The notes under the pieces are model-generated. The model was not told the DNA's origin, ran no database searches, and saw nothing but the letters and a program-made list of their open reading frames with translations. Shown here piece after piece: positions 43,470 to 53,131 of a stretch of 64,000 nt of DNA (position 1 is the stretch's first letter; every line of letters starts with the position of its first letter). The position numbers and the translations under genes were made by a program. This stretch comes from Methylomonas methanica (GTDB taxonomy: Bacteria > Pseudomonadota > Gammaproteobacteria > Methylococcales > Methylomonadaceae), in assembly GCF_001644035.1 (NCBI RefSeq), contig NZ_LUUG01000082.1, positions 177,231-241,230 on the forward strand, in the 5' to 3' direction.

Positions 43470-44452
43470 GACCACCTCAATCGAGCCAAAGTTAACCAGC
43501 CCGTTAATAACAAGGCCAGGCCCAGCGGCCAATAAAACAGCTCGCTGCGCGGCCGGAAGTATTGTTTGTCCTTTTCAACCGGTTCCAGTTGATCCAGCAT
43601 ACGGTAGATTTTTTCCAGCTCTTCGGTGTTGCGGGCGCGGAAATAATGGCCGCCGGTAGCATTGGCAATCGCGGTCAGGGTTTTTTCATCGAGATCGGCA
43701 GACGGGTTGACCCGGCGGGTGCCGAACAGGCTGCGCACCAACACTTCGTCGGCGCCTATGCCTATCGTATAAATTTTCAGGTGATGGTCGGCGGCCAGTT
43801 CGGCGGCTTTTAACGGCATCAATTCGCCGGCGGTGTTAGCGCCATCGGTCAACAAAATCAACACCCGGCTGGCATCTTGCTGCTGTTGCAGACGTTTGAC
43901 AGCCAAACCAATAGCGTCGCCGATCGAGGTTTTCGGGTCGTCCTCGGTAATGCCGATAAAAGCCTCGTGCAACAAGGTTTGCACAGTCTTGCGGTCAAAG
44001 GTTAACGGCACATGCAAGTAAGCTTGTGTGCCGAACAGGATCAAACCCAGGCGGTCGCCGACCCGGCGTTGAATAAACTCGCCGGCCACTTGTTTGATGG
44101 CGGTTAACCGATCTACGCGCTGCTTGCCGAGGATAAAATCTTCTTCCTGCATACTGCCGGACACGTCCACCGCCAGCATCAAATCGCGGCCGCTGACAGC
44201 TTGCTCGATGGGTTCGCCCAGCCATTGCGGGCGAGCGGCCGCTATCAGCAAACACAACCAGGCCAGAGCCGCCAGCCATAAAGGCCAGCGCCGCTCGCTG
44301 CTGACCACCCGGCTGGCGCTGGGACCGAAATCGTCCAGAAACGGGACTTTCAATGCCGCTTGTTGAGCGACGGCACGCGCCGGTAACAGCCAACGCAATA
44401 ATAGCGGTAGCGGCAACAACCATAACAACCAGGGCCAGTGCAATTCGATCAT
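43466..44452 (-). CDS. batA: BatA VWA-domain membrane protein
   Basis: 328-residue protein with an N-terminal membrane segment pair (WLLWLLPLPLLLRW and WLAALAWLCLLIAA), a VWA domain carrying MIDAS residues (MLAVDVSGSMQEEDF, and TDGANTAGE) and a C-terminal membrane helix (FYWPLGLALLLTGWLTLARL). The start ATG overlaps the stop of the DUF4381 gene (ATGA), and the gene's own stop overlaps batB, so three genes are translationally chained. Expected to work with MoxR and BatB/D in a chaperone-like metal-dependent complex. Confidence 0.93.
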   Translation of the reverse strand: MIELHWPWLLWLLPLPLLLRWLLPARAVAQQAALKVPFLDDFGPSASRVVSSERRWPLWLAALAWLCLLIAAARPQWLGEPIEQAVSGRDLMLAVDVSGSMQEEDFILGKQRVDRLTAIKQVAGEFIQRRVGDRLGLILFGTQAYLHVPLTFDRKTVQTLLHEAFIGITEDDPKTSIGDAIGLAVKRLQQQQDASRVLILLTDGANTAGELMPLKAAELAADHHLKIYTIGIGADEVLVRSLFGTRRVNPSADLDEKTLTAIANATGGHYFRARNTEELEKIYRMLDQLEPVEKDKQYFRPRSELFYWPLGLALLLTGWLTLARLRWS

Positions 44453-44916
44453 GGTTTTTTCGCCTGCTGTTTCAACCAGCGTTCGCACAGCTCGAACAGC
44501 GCCTCCAGCTCAGCATCGGCCGGCGGCGTTTGCCGGTAATGACCGTCGGCCAGACAGCGGCCGGGACCTTGACTAAAAGGCGCATCCGGCAGGAATTGGT
44601 CCAGATAGCTTAACCAAGCCTCGCCACGCAAGCTGGCAACATCGCTGCGCGGCGCGGTACTGATGGCTACACGCCGCAACAAGGCAGACAAAGCCGCCAA
44701 GGTCTGCCTGGCATCGGCGCCGCTATCCCGGCGAATGGCGGACAACAATTTGGCGGCAGTTTTGGCCGCTGTCTGGCGGCGGATGCGCTTATAAAAATAA
44801 CGGCACAAAAAAATCAGTAACGGCAGCAACACCGCCAACAACCACCAGCCCGGCGCCGGCGGCCAAAAAGCCACCGAATCGGGCAAATGTATATCTTTTA
44901 AAGGCAATGGTTCCAT
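44449..44916 (-). CDS. DUF4381 membrane protein of the Bat operon
   Basis: 155-residue protein with one N-terminal membrane helix (PGWWLLAVLLPLLIFLCRYFY) preceded by LPLKDIHLPDSVAFWPPAP, the usual DUF4381 beginning, and a helical cytoplasmic domain. DUF4381 genes regularly lie between the DUF58 and batA genes of MoxR operons; here a large c-di-GMP gene intervenes upstream. Function is unknown. It has a 4-base overlap with batA. Confidence 0.85.
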   Translation of the reverse strand: MEPLPLKDIHLPDSVAFWPPAPGWWLLAVLLPLLIFLCRYFYKRIRRQTAAKTAAKLLSAIRRDSGADARQTLAALSALLRRVAISTAPRSDVASLRGEAWLSYLDQFLPDAPFSQGPGRCLADGHYRQTPPADAELEALFELCERWLKQQAKKP

Positions 44917-44925
44917 GTTGAATAT

Positions 44926-47900
44926 CTACATCTCGTCCAAATTGGGGAGTGGGGTATACAAAATCAGCAGATCGTCGATTTGCTGCTGAATAGCCCGCAG
45001 CTCCTTAAAACCGGCCTGCGCGGCGTCGCGCTGGCCGGCCTCGCAGCGTCTGAGCAAACTCTCGGCCAGCACGTGCAATTGCCGTTGTAATTGTTCGATA
45101 TGCTCCAACCAATCCTGGGCATACTGTCTGTCGTGTTGTATTTGCTTTAACCAGCGTCCCAGATGGGTACGGCGTTGCTCCATAATCGGCCAGCTTTTTA
45201 AAGTGTCGCGCGGTTCTGCGAACAGACCGGTGTGCACCCGCTGCAACCACTGCCGGGTGTCGAAGCGGCGAATCGCAATTTCGATCTGTTCCGCCGACAG
45301 CTCGGCATTCGCATAAATCTGCCAGTCGCTGAACGGCCGGTAAGCAATCACCCAGTCGGCAATCGCCGCAGCGGGCATGGGACGGGCAATCGCGTAACCT
45401 TGCAGCAGATGGCAACCCAACAACAACAGCACGATACCTTGCTCCTGACTTTCCACGCCTTCCGCCACGACTTCCCGGTTAAAAGCCTGACTGAGCGCAA
45501 TGACGCTCTCGATGATGGCGTAGTCGTCGGGATCGTCGAGCATGTCGCGGACAAAGGTCTGATCGATTTTCACGGTATCCACCGACAAATGCCGCAAATG
45601 CGTCAATGACGAATAGCCGGTACCGAAATCGTCCAAGGCCACACTGATGCCCAGTTGTTCCCGGCAGCTTTTGATAATCCGATTCACCGCCGACAAATCA
45701 TCCAATGCGGTGCTTTCCAGAATTTCCAATTGCAGATAGCGGGCATCCATTTCCGGATGAAGGCGCAAGGTCTCTTCGATATAAGCGCCAATGCCGGACC
45801 ACAGCAAATGATAGGAGGAGATATTGACGCTAACCTCCAAATGCAAGCCGCGTGCATGCCAGCCCGCCAACTGCTCGCAGGCTTGAGCGATTACCCAATT
45901 GCCGATGCGGATTTCCAGATCGGTGGAGGCAATCACCGGCAGAAACTCCAACGGCGGCACCATACCGCGCTGCGGATGCTGCCAACGGATCAAGGCTTCC
46001 ACGCCTTTAACCTGGCCGGTTTTAATGTCGACCTTGGGCTGGTAATACATGCACAATTCGTTGTTTAAAAACGCCGCTTCGATGTCGCGCAATTGTTGGT
46101 GCCGATGCATGACTTGTTGGTCGTGGCTGGCATCGAACAACTGACAACGGTTTTTGCCGGCCAATTTGGCCTGGTACATGGCATAGTCGGCATGCCGCAA
46201 TAAGGCGTCGGCGCCGGCATCATCCAGAGGATACACGGTAAAACCGCTACTGGCGCCAACCGAAATCGGCTGATCGTCGATGACATACGGCAGGGCAATC
46301 GCCCGATGAATCCGCATGATGGCTTGTTCGCATTGCGCAATCGAGTCTACATTGCCCAACAACAGCGCAAATTCGTCGCCGCCGTGCCGGGACACGCTGT
46401 CTTCCGCGCGAATCGCGTTTTTGATTCTTTCCGCCACTTCAACCAGCACCCGGTCGCCAATATCGTGGCCGAATTGGTCGTTGACCGGCTTGAACCCGTC
46501 CAGGTCCAGAAAACAAATCGCCAACAAGGTGTTTTCCCGCTTGCTGTGGGCGATGGCCTGATTCAAGCGATCGGCGAATAAAATCCGATTCGGCAGGCGG
46601 GTGAGCGGATCGTAATGGGCAAATAATTCCAACAGCTGTTGCTGCTGCTTGGCCTGCGTGACATCGGAAAATAGCCCGACATAGTGAGTGATCTTACCGT
46701 CGGCATCGCACAAGGCCGAGACCGTCAGCCATTCCGCATACAATTCGCCGTTTTTTTTGCGATTCCATAATTCGCCTTGCCAGTGCTGCGCTTCATGTAA
46801 GGCTTGCCACATATCCCGGTAAAAATCCGCACCGTATTTGCCGGACTGCAACATGCTGGGGTTTTGGCCGATGACTTCCGCGCGGCTGTAGCCGGTAATC
46901 TCGCAAAAGGTTGGATTCACGTCAATGATAATCCCGACGGCGTCGGTAATCAGAATGCCTTCGTGCGCCTCGCTGAACACCCGCGCGGCCAGTTTCAGGT
47001 GCTCTTCGGCTTGCTTGCGTTCGGTAATATCGCGGGTTAAACCCAATAGGGCGGTGATCTTGCCTTCGGCATCACGCATTGGCACCGCATGGGTATCGAA
47101 CCAGCGCTGCCGACCTTTCAGACCGACGATTTCGAATTCCAGGGTTCCGGATGCACCAGCAAAGACTCGCCGGGCCAGCTTTAAAAATGCCTCACGATAC
47201 TTGGGCAACACCAAATCCACCAGGCGTCCTTTTTGAGCTTGTTCCAGCGTATCGGCCTCTATCATATCCAGACCAGCGCGATTCATATGCAACAAGCTGC
47301 CATCGTGAGCCAGCAATTTCACGCACTCCGGTTCCGATTCGACGACGGTGCGCAATTTCAATTCCGATTCCCTGGCGATATTTGCCGAGATTTCCAACTC
47401 AGCAATGGCATTGGCTAACGCCCGAGTACGTTCTTCCACCAAGGCTTGCACGGAGGCGGTTCTACCGCTGATGATAAGAAGTAAAATGCTCAACAGGCTG
47501 GTAAAACAAAGACCTCCGATCAGGGTAATCAGGGGCAGTGATGAACCCTGTTCGCCGATAAATTGGCTATCGGGAGAAATGGTGATTTGCCAGGTGCGAT
47601 CGACAAATGTAAAACTGCGCTGCCATTTTCGTAATTCATAATTCAACGACACCGGGTTGCGTACCGGTTTTGCAAACAAGCCGGTTTGCCCTGCGGGTGC
47701 GCCTAGATCATCGATGGCGATGCCCAGGTCATCGATGTTCAGGCCCCTGGTGACAATCTCCACCATTCTGGCAGGCAAAATGATGGCAGATACAAATCCG
47801 GCAATATCCAATGCGTCACCATCAGCGCCCTGCCGGTTAACCGGAATCGAAACCAAAATGCCGGGATCCGTATCGCTACGTTGCATGAGTGTCAGCTTTT

Positions 47901-49083
47901 GCGAGGCAGTGGGTTTACCGCTGGCACGCGCCAAGTTTTTTGCTTGGCGGCTAAGCGGGTTTGACAGGGAGTCGAAGCCGAAGGCTTTTTCGTTGCCGGC
48001 CATCGGCTCCACAAACATGATAGGAAAATATTCGGGCCTGGCTGTTGCCTTAACCACTTGGCCGGCGCTATCGCGTTCGGTAACCTGGAAATTAGGAAAT
48101 CCTTCGGCACGAATAGCCTGCTCAAAGGCCGGCAAATCGGCTTGAGCGATACGAGGCAGCCATTCCAGGGCCTGAATTTCCGGGTGGCGTTGCAGGATGC
48201 CCTGCGAAAACACGCTAAATTCGGCTCTATCCACATCGCTGGATGCCAAAAATACGTCTCTTAAAGCCAAAGCGCTGTCGATCACATCAACCGCATATTC
48301 CACCAGCAGACGGTCTATTTCGCCGGCTCGACTATCGAAAGCCTGCTGAATGCGGGCACGTTCGGCTTGGAATACTTGCAGGAACACCAGTATCAATGCC
48401 AACAGCGTACCCAGTAGGGGTAGCGCCACACTCAGCCGCCGTGCCTGCCAAAGCGCACGGGGCCGTCCGAAATAACAAAATAACAGCGGCGTAATAATCA
48501 TTACGCCCAAGCTATCGCCAATCCACCAGTTGCGCCAGGACAACCATAGCTGCGACGAGGTCATCAGCTCCAATAAATACAGCACTCCAATACCGACACT
48601 GGGCGCTATCAAACAGGCAACCGGACCCACCAGCCCAAAAAACTTGAGGATAGTGCCCGGGCTGTCCAGCTTGGGCAAACCCGGCTGTACATGGTTTTTG
48701 ACAAGGGCGATGGCAACCAAGGCTTGCAAGGTGCTGCCGGTACCAATGACCAAAGAGGAAACCACTGTCTCGGTCGTCAATTGGCCGGAAAAATCGATAT
48801 TGACCAGAAAATTACTCAGCGTGGCGCCTAACCATATGCCCGGCCATAGATACCGCCCACCCAGGAACAGTGCCGCCAGCGCAATTCCCGCCGGCGGCCA
48901 TAGCGGACTGGCATAGCCGGGCGGAATCATCATTTTGACGCCCACCCAGCCGCCGGCAAACATCAGCAGGCTCAGTGCACCGATATTTAGTAGCAATACC
49001 ATAGGTCTGACAGGCGTGATTTTTTGCGCCTCCGGCTCCGGTGACGACAAATCTACAGAATTGGGTGAATTGGGGGTTTGCAT
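44926..49083 (-). CDS. MASE1-CHASE-PAS-PAS-GGDEF-EAL c-di-GMP protein
   Basis: 1385-residue membrane sensor. An N-terminal MASE1-like block (~25-240, about eight helices; YASPLWPPAGIALAALFLGG) precedes a periplasmic CHASE domain (~265-500), a further helix, and two PAS domains (~565-690, ~695-820). GGDEF is intact (RHGGDEFAL) with an RxxD inhibitory site upstream. The EAL domain is intact (GVEALIRWQHP, ALDDFGTGYSSL, VAEGVES, QGYAIARPMP). A ~130-residue helical end with HLGRWL resembles a CZB-type tail without its cysteine. It lies between DUF58 and DUF4381 genes, all in one direction, which is unusual. Confidence 0.93.
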   Translation of the reverse strand: MQTPNSPNSVDLSSPEPEAQKITPVRPMVLLLNIGALSLLMFAGGWVGVKMMIPPGYASPLWPPAGIALAALFLGGRYLWPGIWLGATLSNFLVNIDFSGQLTTETVVSSLVIGTGSTLQALVAIALVKNHVQPGLPKLDSPGTILKFFGLVGPVACLIAPSVGIGVLYLLELMTSSQLWLSWRNWWIGDSLGVMIITPLLFCYFGRPRALWQARRLSVALPLLGTLLALILVFLQVFQAERARIQQAFDSRAGEIDRLLVEYAVDVIDSALALRDVFLASSDVDRAEFSVFSQGILQRHPEIQALEWLPRIAQADLPAFEQAIRAEGFPNFQVTERDSAGQVVKATARPEYFPIMFVEPMAGNEKAFGFDSLSNPLSRQAKNLARASGKPTASQKLTLMQRSDTDPGILVSIPVNRQGADGDALDIAGFVSAIILPARMVEIVTRGLNIDDLGIAIDDLGAPAGQTGLFAKPVRNPVSLNYELRKWQRSFTFVDRTWQITISPDSQFIGEQGSSLPLITLIGGLCFTSLLSILLLIISGRTASVQALVEERTRALANAIAELEISANIARESELKLRTVVESEPECVKLLAHDGSLLHMNRAGLDMIEADTLEQAQKGRLVDLVLPKYREAFLKLARRVFAGASGTLEFEIVGLKGRQRWFDTHAVPMRDAEGKITALLGLTRDITERKQAEEHLKLAARVFSEAHEGILITDAVGIIIDVNPTFCEITGYSRAEVIGQNPSMLQSGKYGADFYRDMWQALHEAQHWQGELWNRKKNGELYAEWLTVSALCDADGKITHYVGLFSDVTQAKQQQQLLELFAHYDPLTRLPNRILFADRLNQAIAHSKRENTLLAICFLDLDGFKPVNDQFGHDIGDRVLVEVAERIKNAIRAEDSVSRHGGDEFALLLGNVDSIAQCEQAIMRIHRAIALPYVIDDQPISVGASSGFTVYPLDDAGADALLRHADYAMYQAKLAGKNRCQLFDASHDQQVMHRHQQLRDIEAAFLNNELCMYYQPKVDIKTGQVKGVEALIRWQHPQRGMVPPLEFLPVIASTDLEIRIGNWVIAQACEQLAGWHARGLHLEVSVNISSYHLLWSGIGAYIEETLRLHPEMDARYLQLEILESTALDDLSAVNRIIKSCREQLGISVALDDFGTGYSSLTHLRHLSVDTVKIDQTFVRDMLDDPDDYAIIESVIALSQAFNREVVAEGVESQEQGIVLLLLGCHLLQGYAIARPMPAAAIADWVIAYRPFSDWQIYANAELSAEQIEIAIRRFDTRQWLQRVHTGLFAEPRDTLKSWPIMEQRRTHLGRWLKQIQHDRQYAQDWLEHIEQLQRQLHVLAESLLRRCEAGQRDAAQAGFKELRAIQQQIDDLLILYTPLPNLDEM

Positions 49084-49101
49084 GGATTGATCGGGAACCG
49101 G

Positions 49102-50019
49102 TTAGGCAGCCGGACGCGCGCGGGTGCCGTTCAACGCATCCAAAGGTGCTTGCTGGGTGGTGCAGGGTATCAAGGTCAGACGCAGTTTATTGCCGAGCTT
49201 TTGCAAGTACTCCCGCCTGTCCTGGAAGCGCTGCCGATAGGCTTGCAGCCGCTGTTTATCGCCGCTGTCGATCAATACCTCGCGCCAGCCGTCGGTAAAA
49301 CGGTAACGGCCTTGAGTCGGTAAACTGCTTTCCAGCGGATCGGCGATATGCACCAATACCACTTCGCAATGCCGGGCCAGGTTGGCCAGATGATTTTCGG
49401 CCGCGCTATTCATGCCGCGAAAATCGCTGAGAATATACACCCGGCTGCCGGGTCGGGCATGATGCAGCAGCCTGGCCAAAGGTTGCGCCAGATTGACCAC
49501 GGCCGCGCCGTTGTAGTCCGGATTAACCAGGGCGTTCAAAAACCGTAACAAAGCCGGCTTACCGGTTTGCGGTTTTAGTTCCTGGCAACCGGCGTCGCTA
49601 AAAATCTGCCCGCCGATCCGGTCGCCTTGCTTCAGCGCCGCCCAAGCCAACAAACCGGCCAAACGGGCGGCCTGCACGGATTTGAACACACCGCGCGTGG
49701 CAAACGCCATGGTGGCCCGGTAATCCACCGCGATGAACATCGGCCTTTCCCGTTCTTCCTTGAAAATCTTGCTGTGCGGTTTGTCGGTGCGGGCCGTGAC
49801 GCGCCAATCGATACGCCGCACATCATCGCCCGGTTGATAGAGCCGCGTTTCGTCGAAAGCCATGCCGCGCCCCTTCAGATGCGACAGATAATTACCGCTT
49901 TGCGCCGCGCGGATGTTGGCATGGCCCAGACTGAGCATGCCGGCCGGTTTGGCCAGGTCTACCAAGGCTTTAAGAGTGACCGTAACCCTGGGATTATCGG
50001 CCGCTGGCGACGTATTCAT
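49102..50019 (-). CDS. DUF58-domain protein of the MoxR/Bat operon
   Basis: 305-residue cytoplasmic VWA-like protein. The DUF58 signature is clear (LKGRGMAFDETRLYQPGDDVRRIDWRVTART with FKEERERPMFIAVDYR). Its start shares one base with the moxR stop (TGATG), so the two are coupled. DUF58 proteins are expected adaptors or clients of MoxR ATPases. The next gene in its direction is not a bat gene but the large GGDEF-EAL sensor, 18 bases away. Confidence 0.93.
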   Translation of the reverse strand: MNTSPAADNPRVTVTLKALVDLAKPAGMLSLGHANIRAAQSGNYLSHLKGRGMAFDETRLYQPGDDVRRIDWRVTARTDKPHSKIFKEERERPMFIAVDYRATMAFATRGVFKSVQAARLAGLLAWAALKQGDRIGGQIFSDAGCQELKPQTGKPALLRFLNALVNPDYNGAAVVNLAQPLARLLHHARPGSRVYILSDFRGMNSAAENHLANLARHCEVVLVHIADPLESSLPTQGRYRFTDGWREVLIDSGDKQRLQAYRQRFQDRREYLQKLGNKLRLTLIPCTTQQAPLDALNGTRARPAA

Positions 50020-51005
50020 CAGGGTACGGCAATTCTGGCTATCAGTTCTTTGATCACATAATCGCTGGTAATGCCTTCGGCTTCCGCCTCGTAAGACAGA
50101 ATCAGGCGGTGGCGCAACACATCGTAAGCCATATCCTGAATATCGCCCGGATCGACGAAATCACGCTGTTGCAACCAGGCCTTGGCCCGCGCACAGCGGT
50201 CCAGCGCGATGCTGGCGCGCGGACTGGCGCCGTATTGAATCCAGCCGGCCAAATCCTGACCGTAAACGCCGGGATTTCGGGTAGCCAGCACGATTTGCAG
50301 CAGATATTGCTCCAAGCTTTCGGCCAGATATAAATCCAGCACCTCACCGCGCGCCGCGAACAAAGCTTGCTGACTCACTTTAGGCTGCGCGTTGCCCTGA
50401 TTTTGCAAAGCGCCCTTAGCCTCTGCGCGGGCCAGATGCAGGATGGCCTGCTCGTGTTCGGCATTGGGATAATCAATTTTCACATGCAGCAAAAATCTAT
50501 CCAGTTGCGCTTCCGGCAAGGGGTAAGTGCCTTCCTGTTCGATAGGGTTTTGCGTAGCCATCACCATGAACAAGGGCGGCAATGGATACGTGGCTTTGCC
50601 GACCGTGATCTGTCGTTCCGCCATCGCTTCCAGCAAAGCGGCCTGGACTTTGGCCGGCGCCCGGTTGATTTCGTCGGCCAAAATTAGGTTATGAAACAGC
50701 GGACCTTTCTGAAACTCGAAACTACCCTGCTGCGGCCGGTAAATTTCGGTGCCGGTCAAGTCGGCCGGCAACAGATCCGGGGTAAATTGCACCCGGTGAA
50801 AATCGGCTTCTATGCCTTGGCTAAGGACGTTAATGGCGCGAGTTTTCGCCAGACCCGGGGCACCTTCCACCAACAAATGCCCATCGGCCAGCAGCGCGAT
50901 CAGCATCCTCTCGACCAGCACTTCCTGGCCGATGATCTGGGTATTGATGTGGGTTTTCAGATTCTGTAAGGCGGCTTGGCTGGGGCTGAGACTTGTCGCA
51001 GTCAT
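50019..51005 (-). CDS. MoxR-type AAA+ ATPase
   Basis: 328-residue AAA+ chaperone-like ATPase. Walker A is VEGAPGLAKTRAI, Walker B is LILADEINRAP, sensor 1 region MVMATQNPIEQEGTYPLPEAQLDRF, and the C-terminal lid carries YGASPRASIALDRCARAKAWL. MoxR ATPases work with VWA proteins, here BatA, BatB and DUF58. It is first in the minus-strand series, so the operon promoter should lie in 51006-51071 or further upstream. Confidence 0.95.
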   Translation of the reverse strand: MTATSLSPSQAALQNLKTHINTQIIGQEVLVERMLIALLADGHLLVEGAPGLAKTRAINVLSQGIEADFHRVQFTPDLLPADLTGTEIYRPQQGSFEFQKGPLFHNLILADEINRAPAKVQAALLEAMAERQITVGKATYPLPPLFMVMATQNPIEQEGTYPLPEAQLDRFLLHVKIDYPNAEHEQAILHLARAEAKGALQNQGNAQPKVSQQALFAARGEVLDLYLAESLEQYLLQIVLATRNPGVYGQDLAGWIQYGASPRASIALDRCARAKAWLQQRDFVDPGDIQDMAYDVLRHRLILSYEAEAEGITSDYVIKELIARIAVP

Positions 51006-51071
51006 GTGTATAAAAAATCCTTATGTTTAACAAAAATGTGACCGAGTTGAGTCCTGAAAGTTGCGCCGCGC

Positions 51072-51776
51072 TTAATTTTTGCGCTGCAAATCTTTCCACT
51101 CGCGATGCGCAACCATGATATCCACCACTTTTTGCGGATCGTCGGTGACGGTGATCAGAGCCAAATCTTCCTCGGAAATGGTGCCGTATTCCATCATTTT
51201 GGCTTTCATCCAATCCATCAGGCCGCTCCAGAAGTCGGTGCCGAACAACACCAGCGGGATAGGATAGATCTTGTGGGTTTGCATCAAGGTCAAGGCTTCG
51301 AAGAACTCGTCCAGCGTGCCGAAACCGCCCGGCATGCAGACGTAGCCGATCGAGTAGCGTACAAACATCACCTTGCGCACGAAAAAATAGCGAAAATTCA
51401 GCGAAATATTTTGGTAGGGGTTGGGCTTTTGCTCCATCGGCAATTCGATGTTCAAACCGATAGACGGTTGATCGTGCAGGATGGCACCTTTGTTGGCCGC
51501 TTCCATCACACCGGGGCCGCCGCCGCTGATCACTGCAAAACCTTCCTTGCTGAGCATTTCCGCCAGTTCCACGGTTTTTTGATAATAAAAATGCTCGGGG
51601 GGTAAACGGGCGGAACCGAAAATCGAAATCGCGTCGCACAAACCGGACAGCTCGTCGAAGCCTTCGGTAAATTCGCTGATGATGCGAAAAATCCGCCAGG
51701 ATTGATCGCCTTTCAAGTCGTCGATGATGCTGGACGACATCGAGCCGTCGGCACGGCGGTTTTTGATGCAACTCAT
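51072..51776 (-). CDS. LOG-family Rossmann-fold protein (TIGR00730 type)
   Basis: 234-residue protein of the LOG/TIGR00730 family. The motif PGGFGTLDE and the earlier GGGPGVMEAANKGA form the phosphoribohydrolase-type active site known from cytokinin-activating LOG enzymes. In bacteria the family removes ribose-5-phosphate from AMP or related nucleotides (PpnN-like). The N-terminal ~35 residues are an extra helical region. It is separated from moxR by 66 bases and from the pyrimidine block by 65; operon membership is uncertain. Confidence 0.9.
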   Translation of the reverse strand: MSCIKNRRADGSMSSSIIDDLKGDQSWRIFRIISEFTEGFDELSGLCDAISIFGSARLPPEHFYYQKTVELAEMLSKEGFAVISGGGPGVMEAANKGAILHDQPSIGLNIELPMEQKPNPYQNISLNFRYFFVRKVMFVRYSIGYVCMPGGFGTLDEFFEALTLMQTHKIYPIPLVLFGTDFWSGLMDWMKAKMMEYGTISEEDLALITVTDDPQKVVDIMVAHREWKDLQRKN

Positions 51777-51841
51777 GATTTATTCCTTATCGAGCACACG
51801 GTGCTCCTTGCATAGGGATGAAACGGCGAAGCCAAACTGAC

Positions 51842-53131
51842 TCACGACAACTCCGCCAAACGATAAACCGTTTTTCCGGCCAATAGCGTGTGCGTCACGC
51901 GCCCGGTCAAAGTTTGCTGCCAATACGGCGTATTGCAACCGGCGCTGTGCCAGTTATCGCGGTTAACCTGCCAGCTGGCTTGCGGATCAAAAATACAGAC
52001 ATCGGCCGCATAACCCGGCGTTAATGCACCGGTTGCCAGACCCAAAATTTGTGCCGGCTTGCAGGTCAGGCTGGCTATGGCTTGCGACAAGCCGATGCGA
52101 TGTTGCTGGGTCAAGGCCAGCGTCAACGGCAACAGGGTTTCCAGTGCCGCCACGCCCGCTTCGGTTTCCGGAAATGCGCCGAGTTTGGCATCCAGATCGT
52201 GCGGTTGGTGATCCGAACAAATCGCGTCTATGGTGCCGTTAACCAGCGCTTCGCGTAAATATTGGCGGTCTATAGCACTGCGCAGCGGCGGCAGCACGTG
52301 GTAATTGCTGTCGAATGGGGTAATGTTGTCTTCGGTTAAATGCAACTGGTGAATCGCCACGTCGGCCGTGACATTCAAGCCGTATTTCTTGGCCTGCTGC
52401 AATTTGATCACCGATTGTTTGCAACTGATTTGACTGATATGCACGCGGCAACCGGTCAACTCCGCCAACTCCAGACATTGGGCCAGCGCGATGGACTCGG
52501 CGGCTTCCGGGATACCCGGCAAACCATAACGGCTGGCCACCGCGCCTTCATGAGCGCAGCCCTTACCGGACAAAGCCGCTTCATTGGCGCGGAACATCAG
52601 TAACAAATCGTGACTGCTGGAATATTCCATCGCCCGCCGCAATATCAACAGATTGCCGAGCGGCTCGCTGGCATTGCTGACGGCGATACAACCGGCCTGC
52701 TTCAACGCGAACATCGCGCTCAGTTCACTGCCGGCCAGGCGCTGTGTCAACGCACCGATGCTGTGGATTTGCGGGTAGTCGGCCTTTTCGGCTTTGTCCT
52801 TGATGAATTCGACCACCGCCGGGCTATCGATACAGGGCTTGGTATCGGGGGGCAAACACAAGGAGGTGACGCCGGCGCTCAGCGCTGCACGAGTTTCGCT
52901 GAGAATATTGCCTTTTTGAGTCTGACCGGGTTCGCGCAAGCGCACGCTGAGATCGACGAAACCGGGGCAAACGATTTGACCGCTGGCATCGATAATCTGC
53001 TCGGCCGTGAAATCGGCGGCTTGCTCCAGCACCGAGACAATATTGCCGTCGGCGATGCAGACAATACCGTTGGCGTCGATATTGTTGGCCGGATCGATGA
53101 TATGGCCGTTTTTAATCAGTATTTTGGTCAT
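51842..53131 (-). CDS. pyrX: dihydroorotase-like protein lacking the HxH metal motif (PyrX type)
   Basis: 429-residue amidohydrolase-fold protein. In active dihydroorotases strand 1 reads DxHxHxR; here residues 60-66 are DLSVRLR, with Ser62 and Arg64 at the histidine sites. The second histidine of the later HxxxHxS motif is also changed (VHISQISCK). SDHQPHD is retained. It overlaps pyrB by 4 bases. This matches the non-catalytic dihydroorotase homologue (PyrC'/PyrX) that forms the dodecameric holoenzyme with PyrB in pseudomonads. A true PyrC should be encoded elsewhere. Confidence 0.9.
   Translation of the reverse strand: MTKILIKNGHIIDPANNIDANGIVCIADGNIVSVLEQAADFTAEQIIDASGQIVCPGFVDLSVRLREPGQTQKGNILSETRAALSAGVTSLCLPPDTKPCIDSPAVVEFIKDKAEKADYPQIHSIGALTQRLAGSELSAMFALKQAGCIAVSNASEPLGNLLILRRAMEYSSSHDLLLMFRANEAALSGKGCAHEGAVASRYGLPGIPEAAESIALAQCLELAELTGCRVHISQISCKQSVIKLQQAKKYGLNVTADVAIHQLHLTEDNITPFDSNYHVLPPLRSAIDRQYLREALVNGTIDAICSDHQPHDLDAKLGAFPETEAGVAALETLLPLTLALTQQHRIGLSQAIASLTCKPAQILGLATGALTPGYAADVCIFDPQASWQVNRDNWHSAGCNTPYWQQTLTGRVTHTLLAGKTVYRLAELS

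Noticed and set aside
34191..51005. The methanol dehydrogenase mxa accessory cluster (mxaRSACKLD)
   Set aside because: The MoxR, DUF58 and VWA genes fit the general Bat type: BatD, a BatB/C TPR fusion and DUF4381 are present and no mxaF, mxaJ, mxaG or mxaI is near.
50830..51771. 313-codon minus-strand frame over the LOG-family gene and the moxR start
   Set aside because: Arg-rich shift-frame shadow of the LOG-family and MoxR genes, both of which have clear motifs.
51842..53131. Active dihydroorotase PyrC
   Set aside because: The HxH metal motif is replaced by Ser-x-Arg.
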